This document shows, in pieces, positions 25,428-34,704 of a stretch of 64,000 bases of DNA. Each line of letters opens with the position of its first letter. Position 1 is the stretch's first letter. The stretch is from Thermincola carboxydiphila. GTDB lineage: Bacteria; Bacillota; Thermincolia; Thermincolales; UBA2595. The stretch is taken from contig JAENZX010000010.1 of NCBI GenBank assembly GCA_016841045.1, positions 48,938 through 112,937 on the forward strand. Reading direction: 5' to 3'. The notes below the pieces were generated by a model. It saw only the letters and a list, made by a program, of their open reading frames with translations. It made no database searches and was not told the DNA's origin. A program made the translations under genes and the position numbers.

Positions 25428-26237
25428 TTATAGCCATGTCACATTAAGCGGTCGGCGGTTGGGTAGTCTACGATAAGTATATTTAGGATAGCCTACCATT
25501 ATAGCACCGGTTACATGATTAGACTCTGGCAGGTTTAAAATATCAAGCAGCGGTTGAAAACCGGAGGCCGCGCAGCCCTCTAAAAAACCAGCCCAGCAGC
25601 TTCCCAAATCAAGAGTAGTAGCATAAAGCTCGGCATAGGCCAGGGCAAAGTGGGAATTATCGCGCCCCCGGGCAAGGTTTCTTGGAGCAGTGGCAATTAT
25701 CAAAGCAGGTGCGTCTCGTAGTATCACATCAGTACCGGTTTCACGGTAATGATTAATCACTCCTGAGAAGTACTGGCCCATCAAGGATCCATTTTCAACC
25801 TCTTTGGCCATCCAATTAACTGTTGCTTCGGTTAATTGTTTAAGTTTTTCTTTATCTGTGACCACTACATAAGCTACACTCTGCGAATTGCCGGCAGAAG
25901 GGGCAAAGCGGGCTATCTCCAGAAGCTGAAGTAGTTTTTCACGGGGAACTTCTACATTTTCGTAACAACGTACAGACCGGCGGGAACGCATAAACTCATA
26001 AGCAGTTTCGGCATCAAGAACCGGAAATTTACTTACGGCTGCCTGGTCGGCTATAGGAGCCTTAACATTATCTATTGCATCTTCAGGACATACAGCCACA
26101 CAATGGCCGCACCTGATGCATGCCCGGTTTATAGGTTGCGGCCCATCGCTGGTCATACCCAGAACGCCCCCAGGACATACGTTAATACAGAAGCCACATT
26201 TTACACATTTTTCTCGATTTACACTTACTAAATCCAT
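25428..26237 (-). CDS. nitroreductase fused to an N-terminal 2[4Fe-4S] ferredoxin domain
   Basis: Ferredoxin-nitroreductase fusion of 269 residues. The N-terminus has two Cys motifs, CVKCGFCINVCP and CIRCGHCVAVCP. The FMN-binding nitroreductase domain follows, with RRSVRCYENVEVP, ARFAPSAGNSQ and AGFLEGCAA near the flavin site. Such proteins probably use ferredoxin electrons for an FMN-dependent reduction. Start at ATG 26237 (AAAGGA upstream); a start 29 codons upstream has no ribosome site. Confidence 0.9.
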   Translation of the reverse strand: MDLVSVNREKCVKCGFCINVCPGGVLGMTSDGPQPINRACIRCGHCVAVCPEDAIDNVKAPIADQAAVSKFPVLDAETAYEFMRSRRSVRCYENVEVPREKLLQLLEIARFAPSAGNSQSVAYVVVTDKEKLKQLTEATVNWMAKEVENGSLMGQYFSGVINHYRETGTDVILRDAPALIIATAPRNLARGRDNSHFALAYAELYATTLDLGSCWAGFLEGCAASGFQPLLDILNLPESNHVTGAIMVGYPKYTYRRLPNRRPLNVTWL

Positions 26238-26344
26238 ACTATCATCCTTTCGAGGAAATACACTGAAAACTAGAATGTAAACATTCTTTTGTATAAGCAT
26301 AACATTAAGCATAGCTTCTGACAAATAATAACTTAGTTAAACTC

Positions 26345-26385
26345 AAAAAAACGGCCTCTGGCAGGGTATTCACCAGCCAGAGGCC
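26345..26385 (-). terminator. terminator of the binding-protein/chemoreceptor operon
   Basis: GGCCTCTGGC/GCCAGAGGCC, 10-bp perfect stem, 13-nt loop, with T7 on the minus strand. Confidence 0.92.
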
Positions 26386-26431
26386 ATCTTCATAAACATA
26401 TGTAAACAGTTATGGTGCAAGTCTAACTAAA

Positions 26432-27877
26432 TTATAACCTAAACTGACCCACCAGACCTTCTAATCTATGCCCAGTCTTTTTGAGGTTCTGAGCTAAAAC
26501 AGCAATATTTTCATTTGATTTGTTGACTTCTTCAGCCGAAGCAAATACCTCTTCAGTGGCGGCGGAGCTTTGCTGGATTAAGGCAGCAATGCCTTCTACG
26601 CTGTCACTGACCTGTTTACTGCCTGTCGCCATCTCTTCAGTTGATGCACTGTTTTCTTCCGTAATTGCTGCAATATTTAGTGAGGCTTTGGCAACGTCAT
26701 CGCTTAAAACAAGTACTTCTCCAATGGAATTAATGATATTCTGAATTTCCAATCCAGTCATTTCAGCCACCTTTACAATCTCCTCAAGCGTTTTGCCGGC
26801 ATTTTGGGCGACTTCAACTCCTGCCACTACCTTCTCGGTTCCGGCTTCCATAGAATGTACTGCTTCTACCGTTTCTTTTCGTATATCTTCTATTAAAGTC
26901 GAAATTTCTTTGGTAGCAGCCCTGGAGCGTTCCGCCAAATTGCGAACTTCATCAGCTACTACAGCAAAACCCTTGCCATGTTCGCCTGCCCTGGCTGCTT
27001 CAATTGATGCATTTAATGCTAAGAGATTTGTTTGGTCAGCAATATCTTCAATCATCTCAACAATATCTTCAATCTGTTGAGACTTAATACCCAACTGAGT
27101 GATTTTTTCGGCAGACTCCAAGACCGCTGTTTTAATTCGATTCATAGCTTCAACCGATTGGTCAACGGACTGGTGCCCGGATTGAGCAGTTTCTATATTC
27201 TGCAGAGCTGCACGCCTAAGTCCTTCGGTACGCTCAGATACATCGGTTATTTTCTGTGCCATCCCAGATGTATTTGATGTTGTATGATTGACATCTCGGG
27301 CTTGTTCCTGTGCTCCGGCGGCAACATTGTCGATGGATTTAATAAGCTGATTAACAATTTCCACCGAATTATTAAGCAGTTGGGTATTTTCAACATTTCC
27401 CTTTGCCAGCTCTTCCATTGATCGGACCACCATTTGAGTAGAAGTAGCCCCTTGTTCTGCAAGATCAGATAAATTATCGCTGGTAGAAGCGACTCGCAAA
27501 GCTGCTTGACGCACCAAAGCAGAGAGGACTTGGAGTCTTAGAATAGCGATATTAAAAGCTTGTGCCGCTTTACCCAGTTCGTCTTGGGAGTTCAACTGCA
27601 CCCTCGCAGTAAGGTTACCCTGGGCAATTTCATTCATGGTGTCCACCAGTTTGCCTAATGGTGAAGTCACCGAACGTGAAATGAATAAGCCTGCTAGAAG
27701 CGCTAGTATAGAAATTACCGATGCGAATACCGCCAATTTTGTAGTGATCCCCAGCTCAGAAGATTTAAGATTAGAATTAAGCCATACCGTAAGAATTATT
27801 GTAGGTAAGATTACAAACAGCCCTATTATAATAAATGCTCTCAATTTAATCGTAAGCTTATTCCATAAACTCATCAT
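26432..27877 (-). CDS. methyl-accepting chemotaxis protein without extracytoplasmic sensor domain
   Basis: Chemoreceptor of 481 residues. Two membrane helices (about 13-30 and 45-68) enclose a loop of only some 15 residues, so there is no external ligand domain. HAMP follows, then the signalling domain with the conserved tip [23 protein letters not shown]. Its ATG overlaps the stop of the preceding binding-protein gene (TAATG). The coupling suggests that the signal comes from the partner protein rather than from a built-in sensor. Confidence 0.93.
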   Translation of the reverse strand: MMSLWNKLTIKLRAFIIIGLFVILPTIILTVWLNSNLKSSELGITTKLAVFASVISILALLAGLFISRSVTSPLGKLVDTMNEIAQGNLTARVQLNSQDELGKAAQAFNIAILRLQVLSALVRQAALRVASTSDNLSDLAEQGATSTQMVVRSMEELAKGNVENTQLLNNSVEIVNQLIKSIDNVAAGAQEQARDVNHTTSNTSGMAQKITDVSERTEGLRRAALQNIETAQSGHQSVDQSVEAMNRIKTAVLESAEKITQLGIKSQQIEDIVEMIEDIADQTNLLALNASIEAARAGEHGKGFAVVADEVRNLAERSRAATKEISTLIEDIRKETVEAVHSMEAGTEKVVAGVEVAQNAGKTLEEIVKVAEMTGLEIQNIINSIGEVLVLSDDVAKASLNIAAITEENSASTEEMATGSKQVSDSVEGIAALIQQSSAATEEVFASAEEVNKSNENIAVLAQNLKKTGHRLEGLVGQFRL

Positions 27878-28779
27878 TACCTATCACCCCTCAGAAGTTC
27901 TTTGATTTTTGGACCTAGCTGAGGTGCCGCGTTAAGCATTTGGTCCCATCCGCTGGAATAAGCTATGTTTAAATATTTTTCAGCCATCTCAGGCGAGAAG
28001 GTAATCTCTTTAATTCCTTTTTTCCTCATTTGTTGGCGGGTTTCCGCAATCTTCTGCCGATAGTGGTTAACAGCCAACTTCTCAGTCTCCCTCATGGTCT
28101 CTGCTAGCAGCTTCTGCCTCTCGCTTGTCAACTGATTCCATGTGTCCAGGTTGATCAGCGTAATAGCATCCACTTGATAGAACCCGGGGTCAATCACATA
28201 TTTGGTTGCCTCGTCCCACTTCAAATCACTGACCCCAATAGCTGGCCAGCCATAGCCGCTGACAATACCCATCTTCAAAGCGGTGTATAATTCACCTGGA
28301 GCAGTAGTTACAGTTGCTGCTCCCAGTGCTTCCACCAATGCTGATTGAGCACCGGTCACCCGTATAGGCAGCCCCTCTAAGTCCGGTTCCGTAATTTCAA
28401 TGTTCAAATAGAGGTGATGTGTAACCAAAGGAGCGTTTCTTCCCAAATAGCACGCATTAACTCTTTCCTTGTGTAATTTGTTCATGTAATCATAGAAACC
28501 ACATGACCGCTCCTGCTCTGGGTCTAACGTAGAAAGCTTCAAAGCATCGGCTTCCGGCAGCTGAGATAAATAATAAGCAGTCGGAATGTTAACAATATCA
28601 ACTCTTCCAGTTTTCAAAGCTTGAAGAAGCTCAAAAGGAGGAATGGTCTCAGGTCCTCCTACGTATTTCAGTTTGATTCCTTCCCGTTTAATTCGATCAT
28701 AAAATAACCAAAAACCGTCATTTAAAGCTGCGTTTTTGCCCCAGGCTGTAGCAACCTTCAGCTTATTTGAGAAAATCAC
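27877..28779 (-). CDS. DctP-type TRAP solute-binding protein lacking a signal peptide
   Basis: A 300-residue DctP-family binding protein: [15 protein letters not shown] begins at the position of the mature domain, and the family arginine lies in [31 protein letters not shown] closes the ligand site. The start is GTG 28779, 10 nt after GGAGGGG; an ATG nearer to this site is closed at once by TAG. There is no signal peptide or lipobox, so the protein should be cytoplasmic. No TRAP permease genes are nearby. It is coupled to the sensorless chemoreceptor. Confidence 0.88.
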   Translation of the reverse strand: MIFSNKLKVATAWGKNAALNDGFWLFYDRIKREGIKLKYVGGPETIPPFELLQALKTGRVDIVNIPTAYYLSQLPEADALKLSTLDPEQERSCGFYDYMNKLHKERVNACYLGRNAPLVTHHLYLNIEITEPDLEGLPIRVTGAQSALVEALGAATVTTAPGELYTALKMGIVSGYGWPAIGVSDLKWDEATKYVIDPGFYQVDAITLINLDTWNQLTSERQKLLAETMRETEKLAVNHYRQKIAETRQQMRKKGIKEITFSPEMAEKYLNIAYSSGWDQMLNAAPQLGPKIKELLRGDR

Positions 28780-29045
28780 TACGTCATCCCCTCCTAGAAA
28801 AATTATACATGTCCTAAAATCACTTAACGCTATTCAAATCCTTGTACTCTGAGGTTGTTTTGTTCAGTATTATAAACGCAAATTATGGTACTAGCTCCAA
28901 TTTTAGTTAACTATTCTTATAAAGTCACTTAAAAAATGTCCAGTTGTCGAATTTTTCGATTAAATGGTTATATTTAGGAATAAGTTGTGAATTGTCAACA
29001 CAAGAATCTACTTTTTTTCATATCTCATAACCTTCATTTCAACAA
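28780..29045. other. intergenic region upstream of the binding-protein gene
   Basis: About 265 bp, AT-rich, no gene seen. On the minus strand a TTGACA lies at 28994-28999 but without a well-placed -10 element. It should hold the promoter of the binding-protein/chemoreceptor operon. Confidence 0.4.
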
Positions 29046-29073
29046 AAAGACGCGAGATCTTAATAGTCTCGCG
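29046..29073 (-). terminator. terminator of the chemoreceptor/5-heme cytochrome operon
   Basis: CGCGAGA/TCTCGCG with a 9-nt loop, followed on the minus strand by T5. Confidence 0.87.
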
Positions 29074-29090
29074 CCCACTTAGCGCTATTT

Positions 29091-30074
29091 CTATTTCAGT
29101 TGTCCAAACTTTTCTTCAGCCTTAGCCAAAAGGTCCTTGGCCAATTCGTAATTATGTGCCCCTCTGGAAGCATCAGCCTCGACATAAGTGTAATAAGTTA
29201 TCCCCTCATTAAACAGTTTTACCCTAGGATCATTCTTATCCATGGTCGAAATCTTTTTACCCCATTCCTCGTAAACAGGTTTCAGCTCCTCCAGTTTTCC
29301 ACCGATGTATACCTGCTTCTTCTTGATGGAATCGACACCATCTTCAGGTATAGCATGACAACCTTTGCATTTTTCCTGTTCAAATACTTCAATGAATTTG
29401 GTATAATCAATCTTCGCACTGGTTCGGGTAACTCCTTCATGCGTTGTCGTCACCCCAGGCACCAAGAAATCGTGCCTGCTGGCATTGGTGACGTGACAAT
29501 CGTAGCAGGTAAAGTCAATCATATTAAAACATTTATAAGATGGCTTATTGGGAACTTCTCCAACACCAATCCCTCGTATCATTTCATTTTGGGGATGGTG
29601 TACTGCTTTTCCCAGAACAAGCTTCTCCGCAGTATGGCAATCACCACATACAGCCCAGCCTTTTTTCCTCAGCCTGATTCCCTCTGTACCACCGAACTCA
29701 TGGCAAACCCGGCACGTTATACCTTCAACCTGACCTTCATGTTTACCACCAGGGAAGAAATCGGCGAGAACAGCTTGGGGATCATCAAACATCTTAACTG
29801 CTGAATGACATCCAATGCAGGTATCCGAATAGTGTGCCTTCTTGGTTCCTTCCGGACCAGCAGCAACCATAGTGGCGAAATATTTGAAATGCCCTGATTC
29901 CTGAGCTTGCTGAACTATGTCCTTTTCCCCCATAACAGTTTTTGGTTCCGTTACAGCCTGAAACTGGCTCGCCTGTTCATCATCCTTCTGGGCATTATCT
30001 CTCCCGCAGCCGGTGCTTAATAAAACCATCACCAGAACAGATGCCAGGACTAAAACTGCCTTGTTTTTTAACAT
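29091..30074 (-). CDS. pentaheme c-type cytochrome lipoprotein
   Basis: Exported, lipid-anchored cytochrome of 327 residues. The signal peptide ends in the lipobox LSTGC. Five CxxCH motifs: CIGCH, CRVCH, CGDCH, CYDCH, CKGCH, with extra histidines for bis-His ligation. It probably carries electrons outside the membrane. It lies 18 bp after a chemoreceptor gene with a Cache domain, so the two may form a redox-sensing pair. Its closest look-alike in the window is the 5-heme lipoprotein at 37685-38692. Confidence 0.93.
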   Translation of the reverse strand: MLKNKAVLVLASVLVMVLLSTGCGRDNAQKDDEQASQFQAVTEPKTVMGEKDIVQQAQESGHFKYFATMVAAGPEGTKKAHYSDTCIGCHSAVKMFDDPQAVLADFFPGGKHEGQVEGITCRVCHEFGGTEGIRLRKKGWAVCGDCHTAEKLVLGKAVHHPQNEMIRGIGVGEVPNKPSYKCFNMIDFTCYDCHVTNASRHDFLVPGVTTTHEGVTRTSAKIDYTKFIEVFEQEKCKGCHAIPEDGVDSIKKKQVYIGGKLEELKPVYEEWGKKISTMDKNDPRVKLFNEGITYYTYVEADASRGAHNYELAKDLLAKAEEKFGQLK

Positions 30075-30092
30075 ACCTCCACCGCCCTTGAA

Positions 30093-31973
30093 CTATTTTA
30101 TCTTGAAAAAAGAAATGCTGTTCTTTAATTTCTCACTAAGATCCGCCAGTTCATTGGCGAAGGCTGCAACATCTTCCGAAGATACCGTAAGCTGTTTTGC
30201 TGATTCTGAAACCCCTTGAGCTGAAGCAGCACTTTGCTCGGCCAGTTGAAATATTGCCTGAACCGACATTACGAATCGTTCACTATTTGAAGTCATTTCC
30301 TTTGTGGAGGCCAGACTTTGCGTAGTAATTTCGGCCACTGACTCTACAGATTTAACGGTCATACTGCTATTTGAAGACATTTGCTCTGTAGCAGAGGAAA
30401 TAATTCTAATCTGTTCAGCTGCTTTTTCAATCATAGAGATAATATTAACAAGGGCCTGAGATGCATCCTGAGCCAGTTTAAAACCAATTTCGACTTCTTT
30501 GGTATCCTTCTGCATTGCCTGTACAGCTTTATCCGTGCCTTCCTGAATTGTTGTAATAAGGTCAGCTATTTCTTTTGTTGCTTTACCACTTCGTTCGGCA
30601 AGCTTTCTAACTTCATCTGCTACAACGGCAAAACCCTTGCCATGCTCACCGGCACGAGCCGCCTCAATTGCTGCGTTCAAAGCAAGCAAATTAGTCTGCT
30701 CTGCAATATCATCAATTACCTGGATAATCTGACCGATTTGGTTTGATTGTTCTCCCAAGGCCTGAATCCTACCGGCCGTCTCAAATACAGAATTTTTGAT
30801 CCGCTCCATTTCCCGCATGGTTTCTTCCACCGCCTGTTTTCCCTGGTTAGCCACATCCGTAGTCTGTACAGTTACTGCCTGTAATTCCTGAGCTAAACCA
30901 CTTACCTCATCTATGGAATTAGCCATCTTATCCATAATATCGGCTGTCTCTTTAACACTGTTGGCCTGAGCCTGTGCGCCATTACTAATATTCCTGATAG
31001 ATTCATCCAACCTGCTGATAAATTCAGATGCTTCCTGAATTCTTGTTTGCTCCTCATTATTACTGGCCGCCATTTCGCTCATAGCCTGTGCTACCTGTTT
31101 TGTAGCACGGGTCGCCTGTTCCGCATTATCTGCCAGTTCCTTGCTGGTATGAAACACCACCTCACCGGTTTTGCTAACCTCATCAATCAGCCGCCGAATG
31201 TTATCTATCATTTTATTGAAGGATTTTGCCAGGTCACCGATTTCATCTGCCGTATTTACCTCTGCCGTTCGGGTCAAGTCTCCCGTCTCAGCCAAACCCA
31301 TAGTATTAACCATCTGGTTAACACGCCCCGACACCTTTGTGGCAAAAACATATGATACTATGACTATAGCCAGGATAATTAAACCGCAAAGCATAAAAAT
31401 CTTGACATATACACCGGAATGAACTGCATTCTGTGCCTGCACATCAGATATGGCTATCTCAAACATACCGATAATTACGCCCTTTTTATCTTTTAAAGGC
31501 ATATAGGCCGCATAGTATTTCTGCCCTGCTATATCTATGGTGTCGTAATAATTTCTGCCGCTTTTAAGAACTTCCTCATTGATCCTCTCACTAGCTTTGG
31601 TGCCAATTATCCGCTGATCCTTCTGTTTTAAAGAACTGGTAATCCTCATATCCCCCAAATATATACTGGCGGCATCCCCTGTGAGCTTCTGAATCAGGTC
31701 TACCAGGATTACATTATCATTTATTTCAATGTTACCTTTATACAGTTTTCCATCAAGAACTTTCCATTCGCCCCGGTAAGACGCCTCAATAAGAATATTC
31801 CCTACCGAAAGGTCTGATTTAACCTTGTCTGCTATTTGTCTGGCGGCTTCTCCTTTAATCAGGCTCACTACCAACACACTAAAAGCCAGAAGTCCAACTA
31901 CCGTGACAATGGTAAAAATTGCGGTAATTTTACCCCTTAGTTTCAGTTTAACATTAAAAAAACCAGTTTTCAT
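30093..31973 (-). CDS. methyl-accepting chemotaxis protein with Cache sensor domain
   Basis: Chemoreceptor of 626 residues: TM1 (about 17-37), extracytoplasmic Cache domain (about 40-185, with GTKASERI and [21 protein letters not shown] typical of the single-Cache type), TM2 (about 192-210), HAMP, and the signalling domain with tip [20 protein letters not shown]. The Cache domain binds small ligands outside the cell. Operon with the 5-heme lipoprotein downstream. Confidence 0.94.
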   Translation of the reverse strand: MKTGFFNVKLKLRGKITAIFTIVTVVGLLAFSVLVVSLIKGEAARQIADKVKSDLSVGNILIEASYRGEWKVLDGKLYKGNIEINDNVILVDLIQKLTGDAASIYLGDMRITSSLKQKDQRIIGTKASERINEEVLKSGRNYYDTIDIAGQKYYAAYMPLKDKKGVIIGMFEIAISDVQAQNAVHSGVYVKIFMLCGLIILAIVIVSYVFATKVSGRVNQMVNTMGLAETGDLTRTAEVNTADEIGDLAKSFNKMIDNIRRLIDEVSKTGEVVFHTSKELADNAEQATRATKQVAQAMSEMAASNNEEQTRIQEASEFISRLDESIRNISNGAQAQANSVKETADIMDKMANSIDEVSGLAQELQAVTVQTTDVANQGKQAVEETMREMERIKNSVFETAGRIQALGEQSNQIGQIIQVIDDIAEQTNLLALNAAIEAARAGEHGKGFAVVADEVRKLAERSGKATKEIADLITTIQEGTDKAVQAMQKDTKEVEIGFKLAQDASQALVNIISMIEKAAEQIRIISSATEQMSSNSSMTVKSVESVAEITTQSLASTKEMTSNSERFVMSVQAIFQLAEQSAASAQGVSESAKQLTVSSEDVAAFANELADLSEKLKNSISFFKIK

Positions 31974-32255
31974 ACTCTCACACCCCCAAATTCCAATAAA
32001 AGTACTTTATCGAGCATGACATATACCTTTTCCCTACAAAATTTACTTATATCTCCATACATTCTACCTATATCCTCATTTTTCCTTTTTATAATCCGAT
32101 AAATTAGTCATATTTCCGTCATTTGTAAAAACCGTGAAAATAAGGCTTTGAATTCCAGCTGACGGAGTTGCTTTTCTCTTAGAACGATAGTTCATCTTAA
32201 CAACTTATGATATAATAGTTTTGTTTAATTTTAAAAGCGAAAGTGAGTGAGCGTC

Positions 32256-32975
32256 ATGGGTCGTAAGTGGCATAATATTAAAGACAAAAAGGCGTCAAAA
32301 GATTTAAATTCAAGTCGCATATATGCTAAGTTTGGACGGGAAATTTATGTGGCAGCAAAACAAGGTGAACCGGATCCGGACTCTAATCAGAGTTTAAAAT
32401 TCGTAATAGAGCGGGCTAAAACATACAATGTCCCAAAACATATTATTGATCGGGCACTAGAAAAGGCAAAAGGAAATTCAGATGAGAGCTATGACGAGCT
32501 TCGTTACGAGGGCTTCGGACCAAATGGGTCAATGGTAATCGTAGATGCATTGACAAATAATGTGAACCGTACTGCATCAGAGGTACGGTCAGCGTTCACT
32601 AAAAATGGTGGTAACCTGGGAGTAACGGGTTCTGTGGCATATATGTTCGATGCGACTTCCGTCATCGGTCTGGAAGGTAAAACAGAAGATGAAGTGCTGG
32701 AAATTCTTATGGAAGCAGATGTAGATGTGCGTGACGTGATACAAGATGAAAATGCTGTTATCGTTTACGCTGAACCAGACCAGTTTCATGCCGTACAAAG
32801 CGCCCTCAAGGAGGCCGGTATAACTGAATTTACAGTTGCGGAGCTGACAATGCTTGCTCAAAACGAACTAACTCTTCCGGAAACTGATGAAGCAAAATTT
32901 GAAAAATTAATTGATGCATTAGAGGATTTGGAAGATGTCAGACAGGTATACCACAACGTGGAGTTAAGTGAATAA
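32256..32975 (+). CDS. yebC: YebC/PmpR family protein
   Basis: TACO1/YebC family, 239 residues, starting [16 protein letters not shown] and with the [21 protein letters not shown] and [14 protein letters not shown] signatures. Members act as transcriptional regulators or help ribosomes through proline runs. The ATG at 32256 is chosen over a GTG three codons upstream. Monocistronic with its own terminator. Confidence 0.94.
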   Translation: MGRKWHNIKDKKASKDLNSSRIYAKFGREIYVAAKQGEPDPDSNQSLKFVIERAKTYNVPKHIIDRALEKAKGNSDESYDELRYEGFGPNGSMVIVDALTNNVNRTASEVRSAFTKNGGNLGVTGSVAYMFDATSVIGLEGKTEDEVLEILMEADVDVRDVIQDENAVIVYAEPDQFHAVQSALKEAGITEFTVAELTMLAQNELTLPETDEAKFEKLIDALEDLEDVRQVYHNVELSE

Positions 32976-32990
32976 CCATGGAGAAAACAA

Positions 32991-33023
32991 TGCCCTGACT
33001 CTCCTATAAGAGGCGTCAGGGCA
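32991..33023 (+). terminator. yebC terminator
   Basis: TGCCCTGAC/GTCAGGGCA, 9-bp perfect stem, with TTTATTT on the plus side. Confidence 0.88.
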
Positions 33024-33024
33024 T

Positions 33025-33190
33025 TTATTTAAGAAACATCTCCTCAGTCCAATTAATCTTTAAAGCTCCACGTCCCAGTTCAGAAATACTTTTTTCCACA
33101 AGCGTTCTTTGCGCTGGCAGTACCCATGCTTGTACTGCAACCTCGGCGCCAAAATCAGGTTCTTCCAGTCGGGCTCCTGTGGTAAAAAGT
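33025..33190 (-). pseudogene. C-terminal remnant of a YigZ/IMPACT family gene
   Basis: In the +1 frame relative to the diguanylate cyclase, its 3' end and the following bases encode about 55 residues ending in TAA: GARLEEPDFGAEVAV, QAWVLPAQRTLVEKSI, then SELGRGALKI. This matches the C-terminal DUF1949 domain of YigZ/YvyE (a Tyr/Phe-G-x-x-V strand, an acidic helix, then L-x-x-G-R-A). The rest of the gene and any start are absent, so it is a fragment. The cyclase gene end appears to have been joined onto it. Confidence 0.5.
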
Positions 33191-34432
33191 ATATCTATTT
33201 CTACCGTTGGATTTAGACTTATACAAGGCAGTGTCGGCTTTTTTAATTAGTTCAGTAAAATCTTGCCCATCCCTGGGAAAAATACTAATGCCAATACTAG
33301 TTGTGACAGTTATTTCATGAGCTTGTATAGTAAAGCTTTTGGCTATCGACTTCAAAATTCTTTCTGCCACTTTTATCATTTCCTCAGTCCCTTCGATGGC
33401 ATTAATTAACACGACAAATTCATCCCCACCTTGACGTGCAACAATATCACCGTTTCTAATTTCTGAAACTAAGCGTTTTGCTACTTGTTTAAGCAACTCA
33501 TCGCCTACTTGGTGGCCAAAAGCGTCGTTAGCCTTTTTGAAGCCATCCAAATCGAGAAAAGCAATGCCCAATTGAGTCTTTTCCTGCTCCGCTATCTTAA
33601 TTGCTTGCTGGAGTATTTGTTCATACATACGCCTATTAGGAAGACCCGTTAAAGAGTCATGGTAAGCCTGATGCTTTATTAATTGTTCCATCTTTCGCCT
33701 TTCCTGAAGATGCTCTTGGAGCTTTGTAAGCGTTAACCAGATGATAGCTGAGAAGATGATAAATGCAAAGAGATGAAACATTTTTATACTTTCTTTCTGG
33801 GGTTTTAGCATGTTCAACAAAGGTTCAGACGGTAGCGAAACTGAAATCGTTCCCCGAATGTTTTGAACACTATGTTCCGCTGTGTGACACTGCAAGCACT
33901 CTCTTTCCATATAAAGAGGGCTAGCATAACGGAACTCTAAGCCACGCTTTGTTTCAGTAAACCCATAATATTCTTTTTTACCTTTAATAAATTCCTCCAA
34001 TGCTTTCTTTTCCCAGGCATCTGGCTTATTATTAGGGTTAACTGGCGCTAAACTTGAAATATGTAGTGCTACATTAGTTCCAGACTGAGTTAAGTCTGCT
34101 ATCTCTCGAGTCATATAAGCTGGATTCATTTTAGTATATAAAATGCCCTCTGCAATTATATCTCTTTCAGCATCGTTCAAATATGGATTGGGTTTAGTTT
34201 TATCAGTTACTTTAACATAAACACCCTGATGAATACTGTTCCACTTTCGTGTCGTCAAAATCAAGGTAAATACTCCCCTTGTTTCATGTAATGCTGTCTC
34301 GGTCATGTGCTTATCGATAAGATATAAATTCCAGTTAAGGGATAACACTGTAACTAATAATACCATTACAATAATAAATATTTTAAACGGACCCCTGGTA
34401 ATGAGATAAGGTATATTAATTGATTTCAACAT
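33155..34432 (-). CDS. diguanylate cyclase with N-terminal c-heme sensor domain
   Basis: A 425-residue membrane protein. TM1 (about 17-36), an extracytoplasmic DUF3365-type (Tll0287-like) domain containing ERECLQCH, a covalent heme-binding motif, then TM2 (about 214-232). The GGDEF domain has RQGGDEF and, five residues upstream, an RNGD inhibitory I-site. It should make c-di-GMP in response to redox state or a gas such as NO or CO bound by heme. The C-terminal RSPTGRT after the normal GGDEF end (GRNRYTFYH) is read from fused downstream DNA. Confidence 0.92.
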   Translation of the reverse strand: MLKSINIPYLITRGPFKIFIIVMVLLVTVLSLNWNLYLIDKHMTETALHETRGVFTLILTTRKWNSIHQGVYVKVTDKTKPNPYLNDAERDIIAEGILYTKMNPAYMTREIADLTQSGTNVALHISSLAPVNPNNKPDAWEKKALEEFIKGKKEYYGFTETKRGLEFRYASPLYMERECLQCHTAEHSVQNIRGTISVSLPSEPLLNMLKPQKESIKMFHLFAFIIFSAIIWLTLTKLQEHLQERRKMEQLIKHQAYHDSLTGLPNRRMYEQILQQAIKIAEQEKTQLGIAFLDLDGFKKANDAFGHQVGDELLKQVAKRLVSEIRNGDIVARQGGDEFVVLINAIEGTEEMIKVAERILKSIAKSFTIQAHEITVTTSIGISIFPRDGQDFTELIKKADTALYKSKSNGRNRYTFYHRSPTGRT

Positions 34433-34604
34433 AAGCTTCCCACCTTAAGGCTTTAAATTAAACCTTATCTTAAAAATTCGACAAAAAGTGACTTTGTCCT
34501 CCGTCTTGGAATAGTTTACCTAATGTTAATATATTAGGGTTATAATATAAAGGCTGTTGAGTTCGACTTTATCAAATAATCTGCCATATGCACATTAAAT
34601 CGGT

Positions 34605-34643
34605 TGTGATAAAATAAAATGCCAGTCCAAAATGGATTGGCAT
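34605..34643 (-). terminator. terminator of the two-component operon
   Basis: ATGCCAGTCC/GGATTGGCAT (one G-T pair) with a 5-nt loop, followed on the minus strand by a T-rich tail. Confidence 0.8.
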
Positions 34644-34704
34644 AAGAATGTTATTTGTATCCTTTTACTTGTGATATAGCTCACCGTGTCAATCTAAAGA
34701 TAAA

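Noticed and set aside
31974..32246. c-di-GMP riboswitch upstream of the chemoreceptor or yebC
   Set aside because: The conserved GEMM core sequences are absent on both strands.
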